A DNA stretch of 64,000 bases from Chitinophagaceae bacterium UBA1931 (GCA_002337125.1 DDFJ01000003.1:124001-188000), one strand, 5' to 3'; positions 25,266-34,621 are shown, counted from the first letter of the stretch. Numbers and translations are program-made. Notes: generated by a model not told the origin, from the letters alone.

Positions 25266-25997
25266 TTAACTATTCCATATTTTCCAGCTTTCTTCAGCCT
25301 GGATAACCAGCATTTCCAACCCATTTTTGATAGCTGCCCCCTGTTTTTCTGACTCTTGCAGGAAAACCGTTTTCTCAGGGTTATACACTAAATCATAGCA
25401 CAAATGCCCGCTGCCCAAACCTTCGTACGGTAATGATGGCTTTTGCTGCGTATTTGGTTGCATGCCAAGGGGGGTAGTGTTGATAATAAGGCGAAAATCC
25501 CCGATCATTTCGTTATCAATCTGATCATATGTTAATATGTTCTCGCCGGCACGGCGTGAAACATACTTGAATTCAATATTCAATTTCTTTAAAACCCAGG
25601 CAACAGCTTTTGCCGCACCGCCTGTTCCTAATACAAGTGCTTTTTTATGATTGGGCTGAAGAAGAGGAACAAGTGATTGTTCAAAACCAAGCACATCCGT
25701 ATTAAAACCGGTTAAAATACCGTTTTGTATCCTGATGCAGTTACAGGCACGAATTTCTCGCACTGCATCACTTTGCTGATGCAGAAAAGGCAACACTTCT
25801 TCTTTATAAGGAATTGTTACGTTAAGACCAGCCAGATCTTTTTGCCGGGCAAGTAAGGGAAGAAAGTCACCTATCGATGCAATTGGATAGAGTTCATAAC
25901 TACAGTCATGAATGTTTTCTTCACTGAATTTTTTAGTGAAATAGTTTTTTGAAAATGAATGTGATAAGGGATAACCTATTAAGCCAAATTGCCTCAT
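25266..25997 (-). CDS. aroE: Shikimate dehydrogenase
   Basis: 243 residues, slightly short for AroE but with all landmarks: substrate loop PLSHSFSKNYF, catalytic Lys in NVTIPYKEEVLPFL, Asn/Asp in ACNCI and NTDVLGFEQSL, and the NADP-binding VLGTGGAAKAVAWVLKKL. Reduces 3-dehydroshikimate in the aromatic amino acid pathway. The start codon overlaps the stop of the upstream gene by 4 bases, so translation is probably coupled. Confidence 0.95.
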   Translation of the reverse strand: MRQFGLIGYPLSHSFSKNYFTKKFSEENIHDCSYELYPIASIGDFLPLLARQKDLAGLNVTIPYKEEVLPFLHQQSDAVREIRACNCIRIQNGILTGFNTDVLGFEQSLVPLLQPNHKKALVLGTGGAAKAVAWVLKKLNIEFKYVSRRAGENILTYDQIDNEMIGDFRLIINTTPLGMQPNTQQKPSLPYEGLGSGHLCYDLVYNPEKTVFLQESEKQGAAIKNGLEMLVIQAEESWKIWNS

Positions 25998-26773
25998 TTA
26001 GTTGATTGTTTGTCCAGGAACATATGGAATGTATCGCCTCTTAAACCTATACGCATAGATTCAAGCGGAATAACTTCCGATGGAGCAATATTACCCAAAT
26101 TTGCATTTTGTCCAACCAATTCAATAAAATACAATTGCTGTGCTTTTTGAGGAGCTTCCCAAATAATTCTTTCGCCGGGTATCTGTGTAAGAATTTCCTG
26201 AACCAGTCCTTCTCTTACTTCACCAGTACCACGATAAATACCAACATTACCAGCTTCTCTTGCTTCAGCAATTACATAAGTTGAACCTGCTTCCAGTTCT
26301 GCCCTCATCAGTTCAATCCATTTATAAGGAGGGATGATATGTGTGGCATCTTTACTTCCCACTTCACTTAATACAGTACCATGTTTGGTCAGTTTTTCAA
26401 TATAACCGCATTTTTCAGCATGGGGAATTTCAATTGAACCATCACTCACTTCCATGTAAGTAATGCCATAATCCTTACAAACACTAATGTAATCATCAAA
26501 CTGGTTGCGTATAAGAAATGCTTCGAATAGCGTTCCGCCAAAATAAACGGGGATATTATACTGATTGTAAACTTCTAATTTTTCTTTTAAAACAGGAGTT
26601 ACATACGATGTACCAAAACCAAGCTTTACAACATCAACATGTGGATGGGCTATACTCAAAAAATTTTTTGTTTCTTCAACACTGAGTCCTTTATCCATTA
26701 CCATTGTTAATCCATAAGTGCGGGGCTGGGCTGTTCTTTCGGGAATCTGAGTAAGATTAAAGTTCATATGCAT
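25994..26773 (-). CDS. Phosphosulfolactate synthase (ComA) family protein
   Basis: About 259 residues from the ATG at 26773 (or 26767). The (2R)-phospho-3-sulfolactate synthase pattern is visible: GLTMVMDKGLSVEETKNFL, VDVVKLGFGTSYV, VYFGGTLFEAFL, YMEVSDGSIEIP, VLSEVGSKD and VIAEAREAGNVGIYRG. In methanogens ComA adds sulfite to phosphoenolpyruvate on the way to coenzyme M; in Bacteroidota the role is unknown. A complete promoter lies inside the longer frame (26792-26821), which rules out the ATG at 26821 as start. Coupled with aroE. Confidence 0.85.
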   Translation of the reverse strand: MHMNFNLTQIPERTAQPRTYGLTMVMDKGLSVEETKNFLSIAHPHVDVVKLGFGTSYVTPVLKEKLEVYNQYNIPVYFGGTLFEAFLIRNQFDDYISVCKDYGITYMEVSDGSIEIPHAEKCGYIEKLTKHGTVLSEVGSKDATHIIPPYKWIELMRAELEAGSTYVIAEAREAGNVGIYRGTGEVREGLVQEILTQIPGERIIWEAPQKAQQLYFIELVGQNANLGNIAPSEVIPLESMRIGLRGDTFHMFLDKQSTK

Positions 26774-26791
26774 GCTTTTTAAAAACTGTCG

Positions 26792-26821
26792 CAAATTTAG
26801 GGAAGCCTGCCCAACCAACAA
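26792..26821 (-). promoter_or_regulatory. Promoter TTG-N19-TAAATTTG of the comA-like/aroE unit
   Basis: On the minus strand, TTG (26821-26819) and TAAATTTG (26799-26792) are separated by exactly 19 bases, the Bacteroidota consensus. Transcription would begin about 26785, giving a leader of about 12-18 bases before the chosen start. Confidence 0.75.
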
Positions 26822-26855
26822 TTATGATTTCTATCATCAGAAAACAATCATCAAA

Positions 26856-28277
26856 TTAAATTGATTTGGAACGCTTGTATCGTGCAATAATATCCACTAC
26901 TTGAGGATGCTGCAGTATCCTTGGAACAAGTTCAATTAATTTTTTTATGAGCTTGGGGGATTTACTCATTGCCAGTTCAAGCTGGTTAATTGCCTGCTTG
27001 GTTTTGCCCATTGCAAAAAATACAGCGGCCCTGTAAAAAAGAAACAATGGTTTACCATTGGTTGCATCATATGCAGCACAGGCAAACTCTTCAGCATGAT
27101 CAAACATTTCTGCTTTTAACATACACTCCAGTGTAGCACTCCAGCCCTTTATGCTTTTGGGCCGGGCTTTTATAACATTGGCAAAATGTTCAATGGCATC
27201 TTTATATTGTCCCAGTTCAACCAGCGCCATACCCATGGCAAGATTATAATCGGGATTAAGCCGGTTAATTTTTAATGCCTGCTGCATTTGCTTTACTGCA
27301 GTTTCATACTGTGCTTCATTAATGTAAGTACAAGCAATCTTATAATACAGTTTACTGTCTTCAGGATTCATGTGCGATGCTTTCCTGTAGTGAAATCTTG
27401 CCTGTGCAAACTGCCCCATCCTGTCGTAACAATAACCAATAGCTTCATGAATTACTTCTTCAGGCCTGCTGAGTTCCAGCACCTTTTCCAGCATCTCAAT
27501 CGCATCCTTGTATTTTCTCAGGCGTATATAAGCATCGCCGATGTTGCGGTAAGCATAATCAAATTTTTCATCAATAGCTATGCAGTACATATAAGCATCA
27601 ATGGCTTTTTCGTACAACTTCAGCCCCTGGTAGGCAGCGCCTAAATTAAACCATGCCAACTCTGAATAAGGATGATCGTTGATGATATTCAGATGCAGCT
27701 TTATTGATTCTTCATTCCGGCCGGTAAAGTCAGTCCAGAAACATATCTTATATAATGCTTCTTCGTTAATCGGGTCGTCTTCAAGAATAAGTTTCAGGCA
27801 ATCAAATACTTTTTCAAATTCTTCATAATCATCATACACATCAGCAAGTTCAAAGAGCAAATCAACTCTTTCTTCACCTGTAAACAACTCCAGCCCTCTC
27901 TGCAATATTTCAACAGCTTTTTCCTGCTGATCAAGGGCCAAAAAAGCATCTGTTTTCAGAATAAACAGATTGATATCGTTACTGTCAAGCAGTTCTGCCT
28001 GTTCCAGTAATTCAAGAGCAGCATTGTATTGCCTTGTTGCAAGCAGTAAATCGGCCTTCTTAACTAATAAGAGAGAAGAATAGGGATAAATTTCTATGCC
28101 CATATCGGCCACCTGTATTGCCTGGTTTATATCCTCTTTTTCATCAAAATAATCAATCAGCTTTTCAAAGGCTTCCTCTTCAAGGAATGAATGCGAACGA
28201 CCGTTTTTAAGATTTTCATACAAACGGAGAAGTTCCTTGATTTCTTCTTTGTCCTGATGGAAAGGATTTTGCTTCAT
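26856..28277 (-). CDS. Cytoplasmic TPR-repeat protein
   Basis: 473 residues composed almost wholly of tetratricopeptide repeats, about 11 in tandem (for example AWFNLGAAYQGLKLYEKAIDAYMYCIAIDEKF, AYRNIGDAYIRLRKYKDAIEMLEKVLEL, LYYKIACTYINEAQYETAVKQMQQALKIN). No signal peptide, so it should act in the cytoplasm as a scaffold. This protein is widespread in Bacteroidota but without a defined function. It sits upstream of the comA-like gene with a 35-base gap plus that gene's own promoter. Confidence 0.85.
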   Translation of the reverse strand: MKQNPFHQDKEEIKELLRLYENLKNGRSHSFLEEEAFEKLIDYFDEKEDINQAIQVADMGIEIYPYSSLLLVKKADLLLATRQYNAALELLEQAELLDSNDINLFILKTDAFLALDQQEKAVEILQRGLELFTGEERVDLLFELADVYDDYEEFEKVFDCLKLILEDDPINEEALYKICFWTDFTGRNEESIKLHLNIINDHPYSELAWFNLGAAYQGLKLYEKAIDAYMYCIAIDEKFDYAYRNIGDAYIRLRKYKDAIEMLEKVLELSRPEEVIHEAIGYCYDRMGQFAQARFHYRKASHMNPEDSKLYYKIACTYINEAQYETAVKQMQQALKINRLNPDYNLAMGMALVELGQYKDAIEHFANVIKARPKSIKGWSATLECMLKAEMFDHAEEFACAAYDATNGKPLFLFYRAAVFFAMGKTKQAINQLELAMSKSPKLIKKLIELVPRILQHPQVVDIIARYKRSKSI

Positions 28278-28387
28278 GGGCTCTGTGGTTATTGTAAAAT
28301 ACCCTTATTTCGAGAAAAATTACAAGCACGGTGTAACATTTAGTTATCAACATACGTTAATATATTGAGAATATTTTTATAAGCGGT

Positions 28388-28419
28388 TTGATTTTCCCGG
28401 CGGTAAATCATTAAATTTG
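28388..28419 (+). promoter_or_regulatory. Promoter TTG-N21-TAAATTTG, nearly leaderless
   Basis: TTG at 28388-28390 and TAAATTTG at 28412-28419, 21 bases apart. The ATG of the next gene is only 7 bases after the -7 element, so the mRNA would start at or within a few bases of the start codon. Confidence 0.7.
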
Positions 28420-28426
28420 TAACGAA

Positions 28427-28771
28427 ATGCAAAAAACATCACTAAATCCACAAAAAATTTTAAGAAATGGTATACTGCTGTTTCTGAGTTTTTGCATGCT
28501 TCATTCAGCTTCTTCAGCTTCATACAGTTCAGGCGGCGGAAATAAGAAGGATTCTAAATCTTCAACTTCATTGAATTTAAAATCTACTCCGCTCAGTTTC
28601 AGCAATGGATATCGCTTCAGAAGCGGAATGAGTTTTTCAACTACATCAAACAATCTTGTTTTCAAGAGTAATACTATCCGCTTTCAGAAAGGCAACAGTC
28701 TTTACATTATTCCTGTAAAACAGAAAGTTATTATCAGCAAATTCAAAACTCCTCAAAAGGAAATCAAATAA
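28427..28771 (+). CDS. Small secreted basic hypothetical protein
   Basis: 114 residues: hydrophobic signal segment (about 14-31, LLFLSFCMLHSASSA), a Ser/Gly/Lys-rich linker (SYSSGGGNKKDSKSSTS), then a basic strand-rich part (YRFRSGMSFSTTSNNLVFKSNTIRFQKGNSLYIIPVKQKVIISKF). No known family. A canonical promoter directly before the ATG and a strong terminator directly after the stop show that it is a single-gene unit. Confidence 0.75.
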   Translation: MQKTSLNPQKILRNGILLFLSFCMLHSASSASYSSGGGNKKDSKSSTSLNLKSTPLSFSNGYRFRSGMSFSTTSNNLVFKSNTIRFQKGNSLYIIPVKQKVIISKFKTPQKEIK

Positions 28772-28800
28772 AAAAACCGGGTGCTTCACCCGGTTTTTTA
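28771..28800. terminator. Terminator between the small secreted gene and the GLPGLI gene
   Basis: Thirteen-base arms aaaaaaccgggtg / cacccggtttttt around CTT. A and T runs on either side allow it to act on both convergent genes. Confidence 0.88.
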
Positions 28801-28814
28801 TTGCTAGTTGTTTT

Positions 28815-29483
28815 CTAATTCTTTGCTCTTGCTTTTTTCACTTCTTCATAAGTCATTTCACGATAGCCCGATTTAGGCACATCAAAGAAAGAAGCTGTTA
28901 CAGGATCGAAACTGATTTTATCAGCAATATATGTCACTTTCATTTTGCCGTATTCAGATTCATACTCTAAAGGAAAGCCGGGTAACTTCTGGAACTGTAC
29001 ACCGTAATCCTTATTCTGAAAGGCGATCTCTTCCGTATAATAAACCCTGAAAGTAGATCCGTCTTTCATTTTTGCAATTGCAAGTTTACAGTTGTATCCA
29101 AGAATCTTTTTTGTATCAGGTAAAAATTCATATTGCACTCCTGCATATTTGCTGTTACGGTCTGCATAATCATCTTTCGTCATCCTGATTAAAATTTTCT
29201 GATCACCATATTCATTCATCACAACAGCATTACCCGATTTGGAATCGTGCAATGTAATTGTTTTACCAAGCACACTTGTTAATTCTGTTCTTGTATTAAT
29301 TCCTTTAAACCAAATTTTTTGGGTTGCACCATCTAAAAGATCTGCAGCTTTTGTTTCCGTATTACCAGTATTCACAACAATGTTATATGTAACCATTCCT
29401 TCATTATAAGGTTGCTGTGCAAACAGGTGAGTAACCGTTAAAGCAAACATGAACATAAATCCAGTCTTCAGAACTTGTTTCAT
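28815..29483 (-). CDS. GLPGLI family secreted protein
   Basis: 222 residues from the ATG at 29483 (MKQVLKTGFMFMFALTVTHLFAQQ), which gives a signal peptide; a longer frame to 29543 adds 20 residues. The family's namesake block appears as KLPGFPLEYE, with the preceding IAFQNKDYGVQFQ and following strand YGKMKVTYIADKISFDPVTASFFDVP. GLPGLI proteins are common, function-unknown periplasmic proteins of Bacteroidota. It lies downstream of yidC on the same strand with a 111-base gap. Confidence 0.85.
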   Translation of the reverse strand: MKQVLKTGFMFMFALTVTHLFAQQPYNEGMVTYNIVVNTGNTETKAADLLDGATQKIWFKGINTRTELTSVLGKTITLHDSKSGNAVVMNEYGDQKILIRMTKDDYADRNSKYAGVQYEFLPDTKKILGYNCKLAIAKMKDGSTFRVYYTEEIAFQNKDYGVQFQKLPGFPLEYESEYGKMKVTYIADKISFDPVTASFFDVPKSGYREMTYEEVKKARAKN

Positions 29484-29594
29484 AGTTGTATTTGTTCGTT
29501 CACGATAAAGATATAAAAATAGTATGCCAAGTTGCATAAGCAATTCACAAAAAACCCGGACGCTGCGGTCCGGGTTGCATATCTTTTGTTAAGA

Positions 29595-31448
29595 TTACTT
29601 TTTGGGTTGGCCTTTCTTCTGCATATCCTGCAGTTTCTGGTTGCTTTGCTGCACCTGTTCAAGCCGTTCCTGCCACTTCGATTTTGTAACAGGCTTCTTC
29701 TTATTCTCCTGCATCTGCGCATGAAGTTTGGTTTCATCAATAATCACCTTCTGAATAACCAGTTGCAAAATAAGTGTAACAATATTTGACACTGTATAGT
29801 ACCAGGTTAATGCTGAAGGAAGACTGTTGAAGAAAAACAACATCATTACCGGGAAGAAATAAATCATGTACTTCATTACCGGGTTATCCTGTGGCGTCAT
29901 CTGCATATTGTAAGCAGAAATAAGGAAGCTGGTTACAGTTGCAGTGATTGTAAATAAACTCAGGTGACCATTCAGCAACGGAATATAAGACGGCAGGTGC
30001 AGAATTGAATCGTATGATGAAAGGTCTTTTGCCCAAAGGAAGCTTTCGCCTCTTAATGCAATATTTGAGTTAAAGAAACTATACAATGCAAAGAAGATAG
30101 GAATCTGAAGTACGGCAGGAATACATCCTCCCAGCGGATTAACACCGGCCTGCTTAAATAACTTCATTTGCTCCATACTCATTGCCTGCTGATCGCCTCC
30201 ATGCTTTTTCTTCAGCTCTTCAATTTCGGGGCGAAGCACTTTCATCTTGGCGCCACTTAAATAGCTTGAATAAGTGAGTGGAGAAATGATTAAACGGATC
30301 ACCAATGTAAGCAGCAGAATTACAAAACCGATACTGCCGATATGACTCCGTAAAAAATCAAACACAGGCATTACTGCAAACCTGTTAATGTATTTTACAA
30401 AAGCAAAAATGCCATAGCCCAGCTGCACATGACTTTCGAGCTTATTGTTATAAGCTTTAAGAATATGGAAATCGTTTGGACCAAAATATAACTGCAGAGG
30501 TATTGTTGCTTTTGATGCGCCTGCAACACTGAAACGAAGAACGTTTTTAACATCCATCACCTTTTGGAGTGAATCCTGTTCTTTTGAAGGAACTGTCCAG
30601 TTACTTTCTGCATAAGAAAAGCTATTTGCTGAAATTACAGTAGTATTAAAGAACTGCTGTTTCATACCCAGCCATTTGGTTTTATCGCCAAACTTCCTGG
30701 TATCGCCATTACCAGATGCTTTAAAATCATAAGAGCCATCTTCAAAGTAGCCGATATTACTTTGACCTTTTTCGTATTTCAGATCTTTTTCCTGCTGGTG
30801 AACAGTGATATCCCAGTTGATATTTAGAATTCCCTGTGTAAGTAATTTATCAGCACCGGCAAGATCAATAGCCCAGTTGATGAGGTAATCATTATTCTTT
30901 ATGCTGAAAATATGTTCAACCGATTGACCGGATGAATCAGCCAATGAAAATTTGATTGTTTGTCCATCAGCAGTTTTCTCAACCTGGCCAGCAGTAAAGT
31001 TGAGTTGTGAAGTAAGTGCTGACTGATTATTTCCGGTATTGATCGTGTAAACAAACTGGTTGCCATCGCCACCCAATACAACAGGCTTACCGTCAAAACG
31101 TTTGTAGTTTTTCAGTTCTACAGATTTTGGATAACCACCTTTGTTAGTGAAGCTCACTTTCATTACATCGTTTTCAACAACTGTAATCTGTTCAACAGTA
31201 TTTGCAGGTTGCGGGAAAACACCTGCCGCCTTGGCGTTAATTGCTGAGTCACGACGCTCTGAATCCTGTTTTGCGGCAACTGTATCAATTGTCTTTTTTT
31301 GTTTGGCTTCTACTTTAGCAATTGAATCGGCAACATGTTTCTTTTCGAGTTCCAATGCCGCCTGCTGTTTTTGGGTAAAGAAAATATACCCAAACAACAA
31401 CACCATCATTGCTACAAAACCAATAATCGTATTCCGGTCGAAATTCAT
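29595..31448 (-). CDS. yidC: Membrane protein insertase YidC
   Basis: 617 residues. N-terminal membrane anchor (5-22), large periplasmic beta-domain (about 60-360), then the conserved insertase core with five membrane segments (GSIGFVILLLTLVIRLIISPLTYSSYLS, with the groove Arg in LVIRLI, AVLQIPIFFALYSFFNSNIALRGESF and MMLFFFNSLPSALTWYYTVSNIVTLILQ) and a basic C-terminal tail. Inserts inner-membrane proteins with or without SecYEG. A possible -7 element TACCTTTG lies at 31477-31470. Confidence 0.97.
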   Translation of the reverse strand: MNFDRNTIIGFVAMMVLLFGYIFFTQKQQAALELEKKHVADSIAKVEAKQKKTIDTVAAKQDSERRDSAINAKAAGVFPQPANTVEQITVVENDVMKVSFTNKGGYPKSVELKNYKRFDGKPVVLGGDGNQFVYTINTGNNQSALTSQLNFTAGQVEKTADGQTIKFSLADSSGQSVEHIFSIKNNDYLINWAIDLAGADKLLTQGILNINWDITVHQQEKDLKYEKGQSNIGYFEDGSYDFKASGNGDTRKFGDKTKWLGMKQQFFNTTVISANSFSYAESNWTVPSKEQDSLQKVMDVKNVLRFSVAGASKATIPLQLYFGPNDFHILKAYNNKLESHVQLGYGIFAFVKYINRFAVMPVFDFLRSHIGSIGFVILLLTLVIRLIISPLTYSSYLSGAKMKVLRPEIEELKKKHGGDQQAMSMEQMKLFKQAGVNPLGGCIPAVLQIPIFFALYSFFNSNIALRGESFLWAKDLSSYDSILHLPSYIPLLNGHLSLFTITATVTSFLISAYNMQMTPQDNPVMKYMIYFFPVMMLFFFNSLPSALTWYYTVSNIVTLILQLVIQKVIIDETKLHAQMQENKKKPVTKSKWQERLEQVQQSNQKLQDMQKKGQPKK

Positions 31449-31469
31449 TTTTTATTTAATTTGAAGCGG

Positions 31470-31477
31470 CAAAGGTA
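31470..31477 (-). promoter_or_regulatory. Possible -7 element TACCTTTG of yidC
   Basis: Reads TAnnTTTG on the minus strand, 21 bases before the yidC start. No TTG at standard spacing. Confidence 0.4.
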
Positions 31478-31620
31478 GGTATTTAGGCACGATTTGCAGA
31501 TTTGATTTGACATTAAGAATTCCTTTACAATAACTACTTTTACTGCTTCGTTTCTCTTTCAACTTTAACCCGCTCGGCTGTTCTGGCCTTAACCACGCCA
31601 AACATTTTTAATTTATTTGT

Positions 31621-32817
31621 ATGACACAAGAGGCAACTCCCATGTATGCGGGGGAAACGTATACCCCTACCCAAACCGACGAACTATTATGGTGGCTGGC
31701 AACAGCCGAAAAAGAGCTGATAAAGGACTGCGTGGTTGACAGAAACCGCTACCGCATTGTCGGCATGACAGTGCTTTGCACCTGGCTTTTTGCCACATTG
31801 GCCTGGACCTACTTTTTTTCAACTGTTATTGACAATGTGTTCCTGTACATCGGGAGCGGTGTGTTTATGGGATTTGTTATTTTATCCATCGACCGGGCAC
31901 TGATCAAAGGCATCAACCGATTCAACAAAAACAAGTTTACGCCACTTCTTTTCCGTGGTTTGCTGGCGTTGACCATTGGTACATTTATGGCCCAGCCTGC
32001 TATTCTTTACATGTTTGATAAGGAAATAAAAATGCAGGTTTCGCTTGATAATGAAAAACGGAAGCTCAACAAACGCAATGAACTTGACCTGCTGTACAAA
32101 AACAGGAAAGATGAGCTGTTGAAAGAAAAGACAGCGCTTCAAAAAAGCCTTGATGCAAAATATGCGGATGTAAACACAGCAAGAGAAAAATTCATTGCTG
32201 AAACCGATGGAAGTGGTGGCAGTGGTAAAGTAGGCATTAAAGACATTGCAATTGCCAAACGCAACGAATACCAGAAACTGGATGAAGAATACAAAGCACT
32301 GCAAACGCAAAATCAGCAAAGGTTAACAGCAATTGATGATGAGCTTGGCCAGATGGAAACAACCATTAAAAAACAGGAAACCGATTTCCTGAATTATCTC
32401 AACAATGGTTTCCTTACACGTATTGAAGCAATGAATAATTTACTGAAGGATAACAGCGCACTTCAGTTCCGCTATTATCTTATTTTAATTATCCTGATGC
32501 TGATTGAATTAATGCCGGTTATAGGGAAAACAATTTTGCCTGCCGGAGTTTATGATGAGAAAGTACGGCAGCGTGAATCGCTTGAAAAAATAATGGCTGA
32601 AGAAAGTGCTGAATATGAAAAAGAAATGAAACGGTTGTACAACAAATTATCTATGAAGCAGGATACTGAAACCATGGAAGAATTTTTTGAAATGCAGAAG
32701 CAGGAACAAACGGCAAAACTTGTTCATTTTGGTAAAGAGTGGAAACGCAACGATGAAAATGTGATCGGGTTCTGGGAAAAAGTAAAACAGCAAATGATTG
32801 GAAGGCCGGAGAGATAA
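31621..32817 (+). CDS. DUF4407 membrane protein
   Basis: 398 residues. Three hydrophobic segments near the N-terminus (about 47-70, 74-94 and 115-131), a long charged coiled-coil region (about 138-260, KEIKMQVSLDNEKRKLNKRNELDLLYKNRKDELL region) and a fourth membrane segment (about 281-305), then a charged tail. This matches DUF4407, a function-unknown family with the coiled coil probably outside the membrane. It is the only rightward gene between yidC and pyrG, which are often neighbours in this phylum. Confidence 0.85.
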   Translation: MTQEATPMYAGETYTPTQTDELLWWLATAEKELIKDCVVDRNRYRIVGMTVLCTWLFATLAWTYFFSTVIDNVFLYIGSGVFMGFVILSIDRALIKGINRFNKNKFTPLLFRGLLALTIGTFMAQPAILYMFDKEIKMQVSLDNEKRKLNKRNELDLLYKNRKDELLKEKTALQKSLDAKYADVNTAREKFIAETDGSGGSGKVGIKDIAIAKRNEYQKLDEEYKALQTQNQQRLTAIDDELGQMETTIKKQETDFLNYLNNGFLTRIEAMNNLLKDNSALQFRYYLILIILMLIELMPVIGKTILPAGVYDEKVRQRESLEKIMAEESAEYEKEMKRLYNKLSMKQDTETMEEFFEMQKQEQTAKLVHFGKEWKRNDENVIGFWEKVKQQMIGRPER

Positions 32818-32822
32818 AAAAC

Positions 32823-32890
32823 AAAAGTCAAAAATCAAAAGGCAAAATGAGAAAACAAAATTTCACATACACTTTTGATTTTTGACTTTT
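32823..32890. repeat. 19-base inverted repeat between DUF4407 gene and pyrG
   Basis: Bases 32823-32841 and 32872-32890 are exact reverse complements (built of aaaagtcaaaaatcaaaa-type text) around a 30-base loop. It may act as a bidirectional terminator for two convergent genes, but the near absence of G/C in the stem is unusual for that. The AAGTCAAAAATC unit is a candidate dispersed intergenic repeat. Confidence 0.7.
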
Positions 32891-32897
32891 TACTTTA

Positions 32898-34547
32898 TTA
32901 AATCATTTCACTTTCCAGCAACGGGTTCTTTATTGATTGCTGTTTTTCAGAATATTCTTTTGCAGCCTTAATAAAATGAACAAATAACGGAGCCGGGTTT
33001 TCAACCGTACTCTTCAGTTCAGGATGATATTGTACACCAATGAAAAACGGATGCTTGGGATTTTCCATAATCTCCACCAAACCTGTTTCTGCATTTTTTC
33101 CGCTGGGGATCATTCCTGCCTGCTCGTAAGCCTCCATGTACTTATTGTTGAACTCGTAACGATGACGATGACGTTCATTTATATGCAGACTGCCATAGAT
33201 TTTTTCTGCCAATGAGCCGGGCTTAATATCGCAGGGATATGAACCAAGGCGCATGGTACCACCTTTGTTGGTGATTTTTTTCTGCTCTTCCATCATATCA
33301 ATCACAGGATCGGGAGTTGCTTCATTCATTTCAAACGAATGCGCATCTTTTAATCCTAACACATTTCTTGCAAATTCAACAACTGCCATCTGCATACCAA
33401 GACAAATACCAAAGAAAGGCAGGCCGTTTTCACGAGCATATTTAATAGCTGTAATTTTTCCTTCAATTCCACGGTTACCAAAACCAGGAGCTACGAGCAA
33501 TCCATCAAGCCCAACAAGTTTTTCAGCTACATTCTGATCGGTAATAAATTCACTGTGTACATTCACCACATTTACCTTGCATTCATTCATTGCACCGGCA
33601 TGAATAAAACTTTCAAGAATTGATTTATAAGCATCCTGCAGTTCAATATATTTTCCAATCAAACCAATATTTACCTGGCTCTTTGGATATTTCAGTTTAT
33701 CAAGAAACTTCTTCCAGTTTTCAAGATCAGGTTCAGGGAAAATATTGACGCCTAATTTTCTCAAGCAGATCACATCCAGTTTTTCTTTCAGCATCAGCAA
33801 CGGCACTTCATAAATAGTAGAAGCATCGCTTGCTTCAATTACTGCTTCTGTTTTTACATTACAGAACAAGGCAATTTTGCGACGTATTTCTGTACTCAGC
33901 GGCTTTTCTGTTCTGCAAACAATAATATCGGGGTTTACACCTTCCTGGCTCAGCAAACGAACGCTGTGCTGTGTGGGTTTTGTTTTTAATTCCTTGGCTG
34001 CTTTGAGGTAAGGAATTAATGTAAGATGCACAACAAGGCAATCTTCTTCGGGTAATTCCCACTGGATCTGGCGTACAGCTTCAACAAAAGGAAGCGATTC
34101 AATATCACCAACTGTTCCGCCAATTTCTGTAATTACAATATCGTATTTATCATCTTTTCCAAGCAACAGCATCCTGCGCTTGATTTCATCTGTAATATGC
34201 GGAACCACCTGTACAGTTTTACCGAGGTAAGCACCTTCACGTTCTTTGTTAATAACGGTTTGATAAATACGTCCGGTAGTAACGTTATTCGCCTGTGAAG
34301 TGGGAATATTTAAAAAACGTTCGTAATGCCCGAGATCAAGATCCGTTTCCGCACCATCATCTGTTACAAAACACTCACCATGCTCATAAGGGTTAAGCGT
34401 ACCCGGATCAACGTTGATGTAAGGGTCGAATTTTTGAATGGTTACTTTAAAACCACGGGCCTGCAACAGTTTTGCCAGCGATGCTGCAATAATACCTTTA
34501 CCTAACGATGATGTAACACCACCGGTTACAAAAATGTACTTGGCCAT
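32898..34547 (-). CDS. pyrG: CTP synthase
   Basis: 549 residues. N-terminal synthetase domain with the ATP loop FVTGGVTSSLGKGI (about 5-18), FDPYINVDPGTLNPYEHGECFVTDDGAETDLDLGHYERF and ITEIGGTVGDIES; C-terminal class I glutaminase with the nucleophile Cys in GICLGMQ, and a His/Glu pair in QYHPE. Makes CTP from UTP using glutamine. A possible -7 element TAGGTTTG lies at 34621-34614, 67 bases before the start. Confidence 0.98.
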   Translation of the reverse strand: MAKYIFVTGGVTSSLGKGIIAASLAKLLQARGFKVTIQKFDPYINVDPGTLNPYEHGECFVTDDGAETDLDLGHYERFLNIPTSQANNVTTGRIYQTVINKEREGAYLGKTVQVVPHITDEIKRRMLLLGKDDKYDIVITEIGGTVGDIESLPFVEAVRQIQWELPEEDCLVVHLTLIPYLKAAKELKTKPTQHSVRLLSQEGVNPDIIVCRTEKPLSTEIRRKIALFCNVKTEAVIEASDASTIYEVPLLMLKEKLDVICLRKLGVNIFPEPDLENWKKFLDKLKYPKSQVNIGLIGKYIELQDAYKSILESFIHAGAMNECKVNVVNVHSEFITDQNVAEKLVGLDGLLVAPGFGNRGIEGKITAIKYARENGLPFFGICLGMQMAVVEFARNVLGLKDAHSFEMNEATPDPVIDMMEEQKKITNKGGTMRLGSYPCDIKPGSLAEKIYGSLHINERHRHRYEFNNKYMEAYEQAGMIPSGKNAETGLVEIMENPKHPFFIGVQYHPELKSTVENPAPLFVHFIKAAKEYSEKQQSIKNPLLESEMI

Positions 34548-34613
34548 AAAAATAGATTTTCAGTTTAAACTGACCTGCCTGAATGTAAATGGGAAAAAAT
34601 CGTGGAGGTCATG

Positions 34614-34621
34614 CAAACCTA
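34614..34621 (-). promoter_or_regulatory. Possible -7 element TAGGTTTG of pyrG
   Basis: Reads TAnnTTTG on the minus strand with a short leader of about 60 bases to pyrG. No TTG 19-21 bases upstream. Confidence 0.4.
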
